Shown here one piece after another: positions 25,401 to 34,426 of a stretch of DNA of 64,000 nucleotides. Origin of the DNA: Anaerocolumna jejuensis DSM 15929. Lineage in GTDB: Bacteria > Bacillota > Clostridia > Lachnospirales > Lachnospiraceae. The stretch is from the NCBI RefSeq assembly GCF_900142215.1, contig NZ_FRAC01000021.1, positions 62,001-126,000 on the forward strand. The letters are read 5' to 3'. Position numbers and translations under genes: made by a program. Within the stretch, counting starts at the first letter, position 1. Each line of letters begins with the position of its first letter. The notes under the pieces are model-generated. The model saw only the letters and a program-made list of their open reading frames with translations, searched no databases and was not told the DNA's origin.

Positions 25401-26966
25401 TTAATTAGCAGACTCTTTCTTGTATACGATACGCCCGTCGACGATTGTCATTGATACCTTGACATCGCGCATTTGTTCCATAGGAACTTGAAATACATTA
25501 TTATCCAGTACGGTAATATCTGCGATTTTTCCTTCTTCCAGGGTTCCATATTTCTCTTCCATTCCAAGATTTTTCTGACCGCCTAAAGTCCAGGCTTTCA
25601 ATATTTCAGCAATGGCTATGGTATTATGTTTGTTAAATGGTTCCCCTCCCTCTGGAAAATATCCGCCGCATCCATGATAGATGGATTCCGGAATATCGGT
25701 TATCATAAGGGGAAGGTCCGTGGCTCCGGAAAGTACGACTCCGCTGTCTATCATTTTTCTCCGGTTCCAGTAATACTGTCCTCGTTCCTTACCAATGGTT
25801 TCCAGGATTGCCGCTTTGACTTCATCACCGGAATCTAATGACATAATCTGAAAATAGATTTCTCCTATTACCCCCAGTTCTCCCATACGCTCTAAATCTT
25901 CCGGAGCCGTAAACTCCATGTCTGTAATCGCATGCCTGTTTAATACTTTATTATTTTCCTTTTTACACTTATCAAAAATATCCAGTACCTTATGAACCGC
26001 ACCATCCCCCTGTGCATGGAGTGAATAACGGAAGCCATTTTGATCTGCCAGTAGAACTTCCTTCTCAATTCCTTCATAATCAATATGGATTGAGCAGCAG
26101 GAATCAGTTCCTTCATAGAGTTTTAACAGGTCTCCCTTTTTACTTGCTACGGTTCCGTCCGTCATCCGGTTATAGCCTGAAAATCGAACAAAGTCGCCGG
26201 TAAACTTTTCTCTCATTTGTTTTCCGTGTTCAATATTAATTCCTTCCCCAACGGGCTGGGACATGAAAAATATTCGCAGGGTTAATTCTTTGCTTTCTTC
26301 TTTTTCTTTTAAGAATGTATCAAATCCATAGAAATCATCAAATCCCATTTCCTTGACGGCGGTAACACCTCTGCTGTTTAATAATTTCATATAATCCCTG
26401 AACTCTTTTTCAATATAAGTTCTGTCATTTAAATACTCCCGCATGATTTTGTAATATGCCTCCGGATAACAAGTAGAAGGTGTAAAGCCGTAAGCATCCT
26501 TTGCGGCTTTGTTCATGATACAGGTGCTTCTGTTAGCCGAAAATAATATAACGGGTCTCTCCGGATATTTCTGATTTAATAGCTCCTCTATGCCTTTAGC
26601 CGGAAACCGGTTTACATCCCATCCATGGCCATAAATAGTCTGCCCTTCCTTAAGTGTTCTTGCATATTCCTTAATTTTTCCAAAGCACATCTCTTCTGAA
26701 TCGACCTCTGAAAGATCCATTCCAATATGGTAGATAGCATATCCGGTAAAAAAGGTATGTACATCTACAAAACCCGGTGTTATAAGCTGGTCCTTCAAAT
26801 CCAAAACCTTAGTATTTTCTCCAATTAATTCTTTGTAAGAATCATCCATTCCTACTTTGATGATTGTGTTACCGGAAACAGCGATATAGCCTTTTTCTGG
26901 TTTTTCATTTAAACCTGTGAAAATATAATTGGAGCGCAAGATTAAATCAATATTAATTTTGCACAT
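25401..26966 (-). CDS. YtcJ-like amidohydrolase with altered metal motif
   Basis: 521 aa, normal for Amidohydro_3 proteins. The N-terminal beta-sandwich half, TIM barrel (LRIFFMSQPVG, YSLHAQGDGAVHKVLDIF, LSGATDLPL) and C-terminal sandwich (GTLEEGKIADITVLD) are all present. At the first metal site the sequence is ITPGFVDVHTFFTGY, so the usual HxH is HTF and the second His is missing. GDGAV replaces the common GDRAV. The start follows GGGAGGG. It is the first gene of the cluster controlled by the GntR-type operator. It may hydrolyse an N-acyl or carbamoyl form of the substrate; altered ligands make the activity uncertain. Confidence 0.85.
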   Translation of the reverse strand: MCKINIDLILRSNYIFTGLNEKPEKGYIAVSGNTIIKVGMDDSYKELIGENTKVLDLKDQLITPGFVDVHTFFTGYAIYHIGMDLSEVDSEEMCFGKIKEYARTLKEGQTIYGHGWDVNRFPAKGIEELLNQKYPERPVILFSANRSTCIMNKAAKDAYGFTPSTCYPEAYYKIMREYLNDRTYIEKEFRDYMKLLNSRGVTAVKEMGFDDFYGFDTFLKEKEESKELTLRIFFMSQPVGEGINIEHGKQMREKFTGDFVRFSGYNRMTDGTVASKKGDLLKLYEGTDSCCSIHIDYEGIEKEVLLADQNGFRYSLHAQGDGAVHKVLDIFDKCKKENNKVLNRHAITDMEFTAPEDLERMGELGVIGEIYFQIMSLDSGDEVKAAILETIGKERGQYYWNRRKMIDSGVVLSGATDLPLMITDIPESIYHGCGGYFPEGGEPFNKHNTIAIAEILKAWTLGGQKNLGMEEKYGTLEEGKIADITVLDNNVFQVPMEQMRDVKVSMTIVDGRIVYKKESAN

Positions 26967-27003
26967 TTTTCAATACCCTCCCATTTCATTTTTGCGTGTT
27001 TTT

Positions 27004-27032
27004 ACTATATCATAATATAACGTTATATACAA
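27004..27032 (-). promoter_or_regulatory. Promoter of the Amadori-like cluster with palindromic operator
   Basis: On the minus strand TTGTAT (27027-27032) and TATAGT (27004-27009) are separated by exactly 17 bp. The 12-bp perfect palindrome TATAACGTTATA (27016-27027) lies in the spacer. A repressor bound here would block RNA polymerase; the divergent GntR/UTRA protein is the obvious candidate. Confidence 0.65.
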
Positions 27033-27151
27033 TAATAATTTCTAAATTTCTTATCCTTTGTCATTTGTTATAATTATTGGTTCTGTTTTTGTGCACAATG
27101 TACATTCAACAACCAAATTTATACAATTTATAGGTCTTTATCAGAATAAGC

Positions 27152-27180
27152 TTGTTATTCCACGTCAACTATAGTATAGT
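27152..27180 (+). promoter_or_regulatory. Promoter of the GntR-family gene
   Basis: TTGTTA and TATAGT are 17 bp apart. An inverted TTCCAC/GTGGAA (27158-27163, 27179-27184) brackets the spacer and may be a second binding site. Confidence 0.55.
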
Positions 27181-27216
27181 GGAACTTAGATAAATCTTTA
27201 CAAAGGAGTTACAATT

Positions 27217-27951
27217 ATGAAATTAAATCCTGATAATGCGATTCCTTTATACCTGCAGCTAAAGGAAGAAATTAAAAACTCTATTAAAACAGGTGAATTG
27301 CATTATGGAGAAAAAATTCCTACCGAGACAGAAATCAGCGAACAATATAACGTAAGCCGTATTACTGTGCGCCGTGCTATAGAAGAACTTTCAAGAGAAG
27401 GCTTTTTAACAAAAAAACAGGGTAAAGGTACTTTTGTACAGGAACACAAAATACAACGCAAAATTGAACATTTGCTTAGCTTTAGTGAAGCTTGTGAAGC
27501 AAACGGTATGAACCCTACCAGTATGGTTACAAAAAAAGAAATCATCCATTTGACACAGGAAGATGCTAAAGCTATGAATGAAGAACCTGGCAGCTCTGCC
27601 ATCTTTCTACAGCGTATCCGTCTGGCAGATGGCTCTCCTGTCATGTGTGAGAATAATCTATTTCCATATTCGCGTTTTTCATTTCTTTTAAACGAATCCT
27701 TAGACGGTTCCCTATACCGCTTATTGGAAGAAAAGCACGGAATACGTGTCTCCATTTCCACCAATTCTTATATCGATGTGGTCAGAGCAAATGGAGATAT
27801 TGCTAAAAAATTGCAGGTATCCGGCGGAGAACCTCTTTTTTATCTGTATTGCCAGATGTATGATTCCAGAAAGGAACTTGTACATATCGGTAAGCAATAT
27901 ATTATCAGCGAGCGTTACCGGTTCTATCTGGAAGATTATACGAAAACATGA
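27217..27951 (+). CDS. GntR-family regulator, HutC/FrlR type with UTRA domain
   Basis: 244 aa. The N-terminal winged HTH (about 1-75) has PLYLQLKEEIKNSI, ISEQYNVSRITVRRAIEELS and GKGTFV. The C-terminal UTRA ligand domain (about 95-240) has FLQRIRLADGSPVMCENN. HutC-type proteins are usually released from DNA by a sugar- or amine-phosphate ligand. It is divergent from the amidohydrolase-transporter-deglycase-kinase cluster, so a phosphorylated Amadori intermediate is the likely inducer. AAAGGAG precedes the ATG. Confidence 0.92.
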   Translation: MKLNPDNAIPLYLQLKEEIKNSIKTGELHYGEKIPTETEISEQYNVSRITVRRAIEELSREGFLTKKQGKGTFVQEHKIQRKIEHLLSFSEACEANGMNPTSMVTKKEIIHLTQEDAKAMNEEPGSSAIFLQRIRLADGSPVMCENNLFPYSRFSFLLNESLDGSLYRLLEEKHGIRVSISTNSYIDVVRANGDIAKKLQVSGGEPLFYLYCQMYDSRKELVHIGKQYIISERYRFYLEDYTKT

Positions 27952-27980
27952 TTACCTTCTGACCGCTTAGTTGAAAATTG

Positions 27981-28042
27981 AAAAAACTTGAGGAATAAAG
28001 AAAGCTTATATAACGTTGCTTTCTTTATTCCTCAAGTTTTTT
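27981..28042. terminator. Strong bidirectional terminator
   Basis: A perfect 25-bp inverted repeat starts AAAAAACTTGAGG and ends CCTCAAGTTTTTT around a 12-nt loop (TTATATAACGTT). It follows the GntR gene. The loop repeats the half-operator TATAACGTT, perhaps by chance. Confidence 0.92.
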
Positions 28043-28136
28043 CAGTTCTGACATCATATGTATTTATAGATACTTTCTCCTAGCAGCCTCTCATATTTCT
28101 TTGTTTGTCATTCTGCATTCTTCCATTATCAGAAGT

Positions 28137-28454
28137 TTAATGATTATGCCAGTCATAAAACGAATTATCCGGCAGAATTTCTGCATAAGCACTGCAAATG
28201 ATTCCATTATCACATACTCTGCTGTTGCATTGAAACGATATATTTACTCCATCAAAATTTAAATACTCTGCCTCTATCTCTGAAACAAATTTTTTCATAT
28301 CTATCATAGGAAAATACATTTTAATCAGTTCTGCGTCATATTTATACCTGTGCCTTTCCCTGTTGGTTACTTACAATAACATTTTTTGTTACAGGTATAC
28401 GGATACACATAATATTATTAACAACGGAAACAGGAATCCTAGTTTTTTCTTCAT
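28137..28454 (-). pseudogene. Possible small secreted protein, frameshifted
   Basis: A signal-peptide-like start (MKKKLGFLFPLLIILC) begins at 28452-28454 and stops after 21 codons. Another frame then carries MKKFVSEIEAEYLNFD, then GVNISFQCNSRVCDNGII, and ends YDWHNH. Together they look like one short exported protein split by a frameshift. No family recognised. Confidence 0.35.
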
Positions 28455-28578
28455 GATAAATCTCTTTTAAATTAACAATTTTAAGTAATTACTTCTTTCA
28501 TAGTCTCTAATTATATCACTGATAGAATCTGAATTCTACTAATAAACTGGTAAAAACTGAATCATGTATGGTAAATGT

Positions 28579-29018
28579 GGCAGATGGATGGAGAGAAGGA
28601 ACGTGTGAGTACCCGGGGAGGTCTGTATGGAACGCCTTGAAAGAGGTAACTATTATCACAAGGTAATACTGAACATACAGAAGTCGGCAGAGGTCATATT
28701 AGCCGAGAGGTGAAGGATGAAAGGCTGATACAGTGGATTAAGAGGTACCTAAAGAGTGGGGTCATGGAAAATGGCATAGTCATGGACGCAGAAGGAGGTT
28801 CTCCACAGGGTGGAAATCTGTCGCCATTATTGGCAAATGTTTATCTCAATGAGTTTAACAAAGAATTCCAAAAGAGAGGTGTTCCGTTTGTACGTTATTC
28901 AGATGATTTCGTTCTGCTGGCAACGAGCGAAAGAGCCGCTAAGAGACTCCTGGAAACAAGCACAAACATTTTCCTTACATCTCCTTACATTCTAATTTCC
29001 ATGCATATCGTAAGCTTG
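28579..29018 (+). mobile_element. Truncated group II intron with reverse-transcriptase fragment
   Basis: 28579-28705 carries intron-RNA-like sequence (GTGTGAGTACCCGGGGAGG, then AGAAGTCGGCAGAGG). It then joins directly to an internal part of the intron-encoded protein from 28710: SPQGGNLSPLLANVYL and the catalytic block VRYSDDFVLL (YADD in most members). The frame loses similarity after about AAKRLLETS near 28960. The N-terminal RT domain and the maturase/endonuclease parts are absent, so the element is dead. Confidence 0.75.
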
Positions 29019-29071
29019 CCTGCAATGCTGCCACAACAAACCCATGAGGCCCAATAATGGCTGTGTACACA

Positions 29072-29303
29072 GATGACCAAGGAGGTTGTTTTGGAGTTTT
29101 GTCTCAAGAGGTTCCTTATGACACTTAGGCGGCAGGAAACGTGACTAGGTAAACCAGCGCCACTGTTTGATCTTGATACCTAACACAGCCAAATATGTCA
29201 CAGCGAGTTTGGCGCTGGTTTACCTGCCTGTCACGTTTTCTGCCGCATTAGTGGAATAAGGGTTCTCGCGTAACAAAACTCCAAAACAACCTCCTTGGTC
29301 ATC
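29072..29303. repeat. Long-hairpin repeat A
   Basis: The outer arms GATGACCAAGGAGGTTG (29072 on) and the matching inverted copy ending at 29303 form about 31 perfect pairs. Further complementary blocks continue inward with bulges to ACCAGCGCCA/TGGCGCTGGT, so nearly the whole 232 bp folds as one hairpin. It shares blocks with repeat B, such as TTAGTGGAATAAGGGTTCTCG in part and CCTTATGACACTTA. It occupies the gap between the intron remnant and the permease gene and has no coding signal. Confidence 0.85.
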
Positions 29304-29348
29304 GTCCGTCCCCATAACCCTCATACATCTGCCATGTCGATGCTGCCC

Positions 29349-30215
29349 TTACCCCTTGACAGCACCTGCCGCTATCCCATTAATAAACTGCTTCTGCAGA
29401 AACGTAAACATAACAATCAAAGGCAATGCACACAGCACACAAGCTGCAAACAAAACATTCCACTGGGCCGGATTCTCACGGTCCCCCAGGAACTGTATCA
29501 TCCCCACGGGCAGGGAGTACTGGGAGGACTTGGAGATAAATACCATGGGAAAGAAATAGTCATTCCATATCCACAGGGACTGGGTTATGATTACGGATAC
29601 TGTTGCCGGCTTTAAAAGGGGAAATACAATCTGCCGGTACCTCTGCCAGAGATTGGCCCCATCCAGAAAGGCGGATTCCTCCACCTCCGCCGGAACGCCT
29701 TTTAAAAAGCCCGTAAAGAGGAAGGTGGAAAAAGGAAGGCTGCAGGTTATAAACATAATCATAGGTGTAAACCTTGTATTGGGTATATTCAGGCCGCCGA
29801 ATATCTGAGCAATAGGGACGATAACCATCTGTGCCGGAATCACCAGCCCTGCGATAAAGAAATAATAAAGGCCCTTGCTGAGCCCTTTCTTAATCCTTGC
29901 AACAGGATAGGCAGCCATAGATGAAATCAGGACTATCACCACAACGGAGCCTCCGGTGGTCATGATACTGTTTAACAGCTGCATGGGATAGTTCATTTTA
30001 GCGTAAGCTGTACGATAACTCTTAAGTGAGAACTGGACAAAGAGGTTTAAGGGCGACTGCATATTGCCGGGCTCTCTTAAAGAACTGGAAAGTACAATAA
30101 GGAGGGGTGATATTACAATAAGGCAGAACAATATCAGCAGTATGTATATTACCAGCACGGAAAGCGAAAACTTTTCTGTCTTTTCAACCTCTTTCAAGGC
30201 TTTTCCTTTCACCAT
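29349..30215 (-). CDS. Sugar ABC transporter permease (MalG type)
   Basis: 288 aa with six membrane segments. The EAA loop in the C-terminal half is EVEESAFLDGANLWQRYRQI, with following PLLKPA, where the ATPase docks. SSLREPGNMQSPLN after TM1 is typical of the carbohydrate CUT1 group. The start codon overlaps the stop of the preceding permease (TAATG), so translation is coupled. No ATPase gene is in the operon; CUT1 importers of this type commonly share one MsmK/UgpC-like ATPase encoded elsewhere. Confidence 0.92.
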   Translation of the reverse strand: MVKGKALKEVEKTEKFSLSVLVIYILLILFCLIVISPLLIVLSSSLREPGNMQSPLNLFVQFSLKSYRTAYAKMNYPMQLLNSIMTTGGSVVVIVLISSMAAYPVARIKKGLSKGLYYFFIAGLVIPAQMVIVPIAQIFGGLNIPNTRFTPMIMFITCSLPFSTFLFTGFLKGVPAEVEESAFLDGANLWQRYRQIVFPLLKPATVSVIITQSLWIWNDYFFPMVFISKSSQYSLPVGMIQFLGDRENPAQWNVLFAACVLCALPLIVMFTFLQKQFINGIAAGAVKG

Positions 30216-31123
30216 TATAATTCCACCTCTCTTTTATTCAGAATAATAAGCATACAGATTGTGATCAATATGATAACCAGGAAGGATACCACGGAAAAGG
30301 CACTGGCTTTTCCCATCATCTGGTCCGTAAATGCAATCTTATATATGGTAAACATTAACGTATTGGTAGATTTGCCCGGCCCGCCGTTTGTCATAATAAA
30401 GGAGTAATCAAATGCTTTCAGTCCGGCAATTACATTTAATATAACGTTAATTGTTATAGTCGCTGAAATAAGGGGTAACTTTATTCTGCGGATCAGCTGC
30501 CATTCGGTGCAGCCGTCTATCTTACCGGCTTCAATAAGGCTTTCGTCAACGGTCTGAAGCCCCGCCAGGTAAATAATCATAGTGGTACCAAAGCCCTTCC
30601 AGATTTCCACCAGCGCAATACCGTACAAGGCTGTCTTATAATTGCCCAGAATATTAAAGGATGCTCCATCCAAACCAATTAGATTCATAAGGGAGGCTAT
30701 CATACCGGAATCCGGCATATATACATAGGACCAGATAAAACCTACCACAATAGCACTGAAAAGTGCCGGAATATAAGCTGCCGTACGAAAGAATCCCTTG
30801 CCTCTTAATTTCATGTTAAGAAGCATTGCCATTACAAGCCCGAGCAGATTGCTTCCGATCACGATTGTTAACGCATATATCAGGGTATTTTTAATAGAAT
30901 TTACCAGGGTGCCTTCCTTAAGCAGTGTTGCATAGTTTTTTAAGCCCACAAAGTCATAATTGTAATTTATGCCGTTAAAATTAGTTACACTGTAGAAAAA
31001 AAGCTGGAAAACCGGCAGAACCCAGAATACCAGGAACAGCACCAGGGCAGGTATCACAAATAGGTACATTCTGTCCGGGAATACAAGCGCATGACTGCCG
31101 GAGGATCTTTTTTTCTTTTCCAT
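30215..31123 (-). CDS. Sugar ABC transporter permease (MalF type)
   Basis: 302 aa, six membrane segments. The start at 31121-31123 follows AAAGGAG by 6-7 nt; the frame extends to 31222 but without a site. FYSVTNFNGINY after TM1, the EAA loop VDESLIEAGKIDGCTEWQLI and NGGPGKSTNTLMFTIY are typical of CUT1 permeases. It follows the binding-protein gene after a 100-bp GC-rich hairpin and is coupled to the second permease. Confidence 0.92.
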   Translation of the reverse strand: MEKKKRSSGSHALVFPDRMYLFVIPALVLFLVFWVLPVFQLFFYSVTNFNGINYNYDFVGLKNYATLLKEGTLVNSIKNTLIYALTIVIGSNLLGLVMAMLLNMKLRGKGFFRTAAYIPALFSAIVVGFIWSYVYMPDSGMIASLMNLIGLDGASFNILGNYKTALYGIALVEIWKGFGTTMIIYLAGLQTVDESLIEAGKIDGCTEWQLIRRIKLPLISATITINVILNVIAGLKAFDYSFIMTNGGPGKSTNTLMFTIYKIAFTDQMMGKASAFSVVSFLVIILITICMLIILNKREVEL

Positions 31124-31149
31124 AGCCGCTCCTTTCAAGGGGGACAGGG

Positions 31150-31182
31150 GCCGGCAGTCCCCTGCGGGGCAGTCCTGCCGGC
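31150..31182 (-). repeat. GC-rich hairpin between binding-protein and permease genes
   Basis: GCCGGCAG (31150-31157) pairs with CTGCCGGC (31175-31182), with an inner CCCC/GGGG stem. It lies in the spacer of the operon and could stabilise the binding-protein mRNA or partly stop transcription, which commonly sets the high binding-protein to permease ratio. Confidence 0.6.
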
Positions 31183-31222
31183 GAAGCGGATTTCCCGCAC
31201 CTTCCATCCTCCGATAATACAA

Positions 31223-32557
31223 TTATTTTTCGGTATTCAGCTCTTCAAATTTAGACTGCATACCCTTTACAATATCTTCTACGGTAGTTTTCTGTCCGCC
31301 GATGCTTTCACTGAACAGAGTTTCCATTTCATTTTCCGTACCGGCAGGCCAGCCCTGGTTGCACCAGTAGAAGGAATTTCCTTTGTTATACAGGTCCAGG
31401 AAATCCTTAAACAAAGGATTTACCTTATCAGAGCCGTAGCCATAGGTAACGATGACCTTGCCGGAATCCGCATAGGCCTTGTAAATATCGGATTCACCGT
31501 CAAACCACTTCTCCAGTATTGCCTTACACTCGTCAATATGCTTGGAGCCGGAATAAATTGCCGGGCCTGCTCCCATGGCCATGGAGGCATAGACCTGTTT
31601 TCCTGTTTCATTGCCAGGAAGAGGGAAATAGCCTCTCTCAAAGGATACCGCTCCCTCTGCCTGGATAGCCGCCGCATTGAAAGAACCGTCAAAGGTCATG
31701 GCTGCTTCTCCGTCTACAAATTTCTGGATAGCCTGCTGGGCACCCAGTCCAAGGGAATTGGATGCAATATATCCCTTGTCATATAAGGTTTTATACATCT
31801 CAATCGTCTTATCCCAGATTCCCTTATCTGTAAATTTGGTTTCGCCGGTTCGCAGCTGGTCGTCAAAGGAAGGATTGGATGGATATACGACATTTGCGGC
31901 AAGCTGATAAAGGCCAAACTGCATGACATACATATCCTTATCTCCCATGACTATCGGCTGGATGCCTGCTTTTTTAAGAGTCTCGCAAACATTTAGGAAT
32001 TCCTCCCAGTTTGTAGGAACGGACAGGCCATTGGCTTTAAAGACATCTTTGTTATAATAGGTTCCAAGTATCGTAACTCCGCCTGGAACTCCATAGACTT
32101 CCCCATTATAGTTAAAGGATTCCAGCCCTGCGCCGCCTACCTTCTCCATAATCTTAAGGTCTGTGAGGGGCGCCAGGTAGCCTGCCTTTGCAAGCCCTAT
32201 TACCGAATTGGCTCCTGCGTATTTCGGCTGTACGAGAATCATATCGGGGCATTCTCCTGAGGCAAGCTTTGTCTTCAGGGATGTATAATACTGATCGTCC
32301 GGAAGCTTTGTCACCTCCAGGGTAATATTGGGAAATGCCTCATGTACGAGCTTTGGAAGAACCTCTGTTTCAAAATCATTTTCCGCCGTTGTACCGGAGT
32401 ACATCATGGTTATTGTTATATTGTCCTTTGCTGCATTTTCGTTTCCTTTTGAATCCGTTTTTGTCTCCGTTCCGGATGAAGAGCTCTTGCAGCCGGTCAG
32501 AGCGGATAATACCAATACCCCAGTTAAAGCCAATGCCAATACCTTTTTGTGTTTCAT
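31223..32557 (-). CDS. Sugar-binding lipoprotein of the ABC importer
   Basis: 444 aa. A lipoprotein signal peptide ends LSALTGC with the lipidated Cys at about 23, followed by a Ser/Gly/Thr-rich tether. The mature part is a type-1 extracellular solute-binding protein (DMILVQPKYAG, YGVPGGVTILGTYYNKDVF, AAMTFDGSFN). It captures oligosaccharides outside the cell for the two permeases. Its promoter carries the pair of putative YesN sites. The ATG follows AGAGGAGG. Confidence 0.93.
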   Translation of the reverse strand: MKHKKVLALALTGVLVLSALTGCKSSSSGTETKTDSKGNENAAKDNITITMMYSGTTAENDFETEVLPKLVHEAFPNITLEVTKLPDDQYYTSLKTKLASGECPDMILVQPKYAGANSVIGLAKAGYLAPLTDLKIMEKVGGAGLESFNYNGEVYGVPGGVTILGTYYNKDVFKANGLSVPTNWEEFLNVCETLKKAGIQPIVMGDKDMYVMQFGLYQLAANVVYPSNPSFDDQLRTGETKFTDKGIWDKTIEMYKTLYDKGYIASNSLGLGAQQAIQKFVDGEAAMTFDGSFNAAAIQAEGAVSFERGYFPLPGNETGKQVYASMAMGAGPAIYSGSKHIDECKAILEKWFDGESDIYKAYADSGKVIVTYGYGSDKVNPLFKDFLDLYNKGNSFYWCNQGWPAGTENEMETLFSESIGGQKTTVEDIVKGMQSKFEELNTEK

Positions 32558-32609
32558 AACATACCTCCTCTTAATTGATAACCAAAACAGCTATTTTGTA
32601 TCTGTAGTA

Positions 32610-32662
32610 ATAATACCATAGTGAGAGTGTACTTTTGTTGGGAAGTGTAGTATACTATTGTT
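32610..32662 (-). promoter_or_regulatory. Binding-protein promoter with paired YesN-type direct repeats
   Basis: On the minus strand, distal AACAATAGTATAC (32650-32662) and proximal AACAAAAGTACAC (32627-32639) are direct repeats at 23-bp spacing. The -10 TATTAT (32610-32615) lies 11 bp further on. No -35 is recognisable; the proximal repeat takes its place, as expected of an activator-dependent promoter. The distal site is also 17 bp upstream of the YesM start on the other strand. Confidence 0.65.
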
Positions 32663-32679
32663 AGTTGGAGGTTACCCAT

Positions 32680-34407
32680 ATGAGTCTTCGCAAACGTTTT
32701 TTCTTTATTTTCATGCTTCTTTCCATTATTCCCATCCTCATTATATCCATTTATACCTACGACAGATATATGAGCCTGATTAACAGCCAGACAAACCAGG
32801 TTGCGGAAAATATCACGGAAAATGCCGCCTCCACCGCCAATATTACCCTGTCCAATATCAAGCATATAGCCGAGCTGTTCAATTTCGATGCCGGCAGCCA
32901 GAAGTCCATTGTGCAGGAGCTCCACAAATATACCAAGCGCAGCGAAGGCTATACTACCTATGATGTTTTTGAAACCAATAACAATTTAAAGTTCATCTGT
33001 CAAAACCTGATTTTTAATTCTTCTTATATAAATGGTATCTTTGTCTTTACCCCCAGTGGTGAAATACTGGGCTACGGCTACGGCGGCAATATCGACATCC
33101 GCTCCGGCTACAGCCCCGTAAAGGATAAATGGTACAAGAAAACCCTTGCCTTACAGGGAGGAATGTACATAGACGGAATTTCCTCCAAGGATTATATCAT
33201 CCACTCCAAACCATCCATCACCTTTTCCTCCGCTCTTTATGATGTATATACCAAGGAATTTTTAGGAGTCCTGGTAATTGACTGCACGCCGGAAGTTTTT
33301 GACCTGTCCAAGGTAAATACCATGCCGGATACAGCCCTTTTATCCATAGAGCAGGGTGCCCAGGTGCTCTACAGCAATATTGATACAGTGCCTGCCAATT
33401 TCAGTTACACCAAGTCCCTTAAATTCCACAGGGACCTGGATTTAAAAGGCCTGTCCCTGACAACTGTGTTCAACACGGAAGGTCTTTACCGGGAATTCGG
33501 CTCCACAAGAGTGACCTTAATCGCTATATCCCTTATCTGTGCCGTTATTTTTGTTATTATTTCCATTATTCTTTCCTCCTATTTAACCAAGCCCATAATC
33601 AGCTTAAGCAGGCAGATGTCCTTTCGGGGCACCGGCAAGCCGGCCAATGACAGGCACTACTTAAACAGGACGGATGAAATCGGTGTGCTGTACAACGAAT
33701 ACCACCGCATGATTGAGGAATTGGAGCATTATATTAAGAACGAACTGGAAAATAAGCTCATTACCCTGGATTCCCAGATGAAATCCCTGGAAGCACAGAT
33801 AAACTCCCATTTTCTCTACAATACCCTGGAATCTATTAACAGCATTGCTGAAATTGAGGGAATCGAAAGCATCAGTACCATGTCTCTGGCTCTGGGCGAT
33901 ATGTTCCGGTACAGCATCAAAACCACCAGTGAACTGGTCACCATAGCAGATGAAATAAAGCATGTAAAGGATTACGTATCCATTCAGCAGATACGGTTTG
34001 ATAACCGCTTTGAATTAAGGCTTCAGATAGCCCCGGAAATGTATTCCTATAAAATATTAAAGCTGGTGCTCCAGCCCATTGTGGAAAATGCCCTTTACCA
34101 TGGATTGAAATATTGCAGCGCAGGCAGCTATATCGAAATAAGCGGCTGTCTTGAAAGGGATTCCATTCTTCTGACCGTAAGGGACGACGGAACAGGTATG
34201 ACGGAGGAACGCCTTATGGAGCTTCGCAGAAGCCTGAAGGAAAAGGCTGAATTTACAGAACTGGGTCATCGAAACAAACAGAGCATCGGACTTAAAAATA
34301 TCCATACCCGTATTCAGCTCTATTACGGGGAGGGCTACGGGATGCATATTGAGAGCACGGAAAACCAGGGAACTTCTATCACCTTAAGAGTGCCCTATTT
34401 AAACTAA
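32680..34407 (+). CDS. YesM-type sensor histidine kinase
   Basis: 575 aa. TM1 at about 8-27, an extracellular Cache-like sensor (about 30-280), TM2 at about 285-310, HAMP, then a His_kinase/HATPase core. The phospho-acceptor is in EAQINSHFLYNTLESI; the ATP-binding part has PIVENALYHGLKY, DDGTGM and IGLKNI. The start at 32680 follows TTGGAGG. This class typically senses sugars or the loaded binding protein outside the cell. It is co-transcribed with the response regulator 19 bp downstream and divergent from its ABC operon. Confidence 0.95.
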   Translation: MSLRKRFFFIFMLLSIIPILIISIYTYDRYMSLINSQTNQVAENITENAASTANITLSNIKHIAELFNFDAGSQKSIVQELHKYTKRSEGYTTYDVFETNNNLKFICQNLIFNSSYINGIFVFTPSGEILGYGYGGNIDIRSGYSPVKDKWYKKTLALQGGMYIDGISSKDYIIHSKPSITFSSALYDVYTKEFLGVLVIDCTPEVFDLSKVNTMPDTALLSIEQGAQVLYSNIDTVPANFSYTKSLKFHRDLDLKGLSLTTVFNTEGLYREFGSTRVTLIAISLICAVIFVIISIILSSYLTKPIISLSRQMSFRGTGKPANDRHYLNRTDEIGVLYNEYHRMIEELEHYIKNELENKLITLDSQMKSLEAQINSHFLYNTLESINSIAEIEGIESISTMSLALGDMFRYSIKTTSELVTIADEIKHVKDYVSIQQIRFDNRFELRLQIAPEMYSYKILKLVLQPIVENALYHGLKYCSAGSYIEISGCLERDSILLTVRDDGTGMTEERLMELRRSLKEKAEFTELGHRNKQSIGLKNIHTRIQLYYGEGYGMHIESTENQGTSITLRVPYLN

Positions 34408-34426
34408 AAGAATTGAGGCGGCATAT

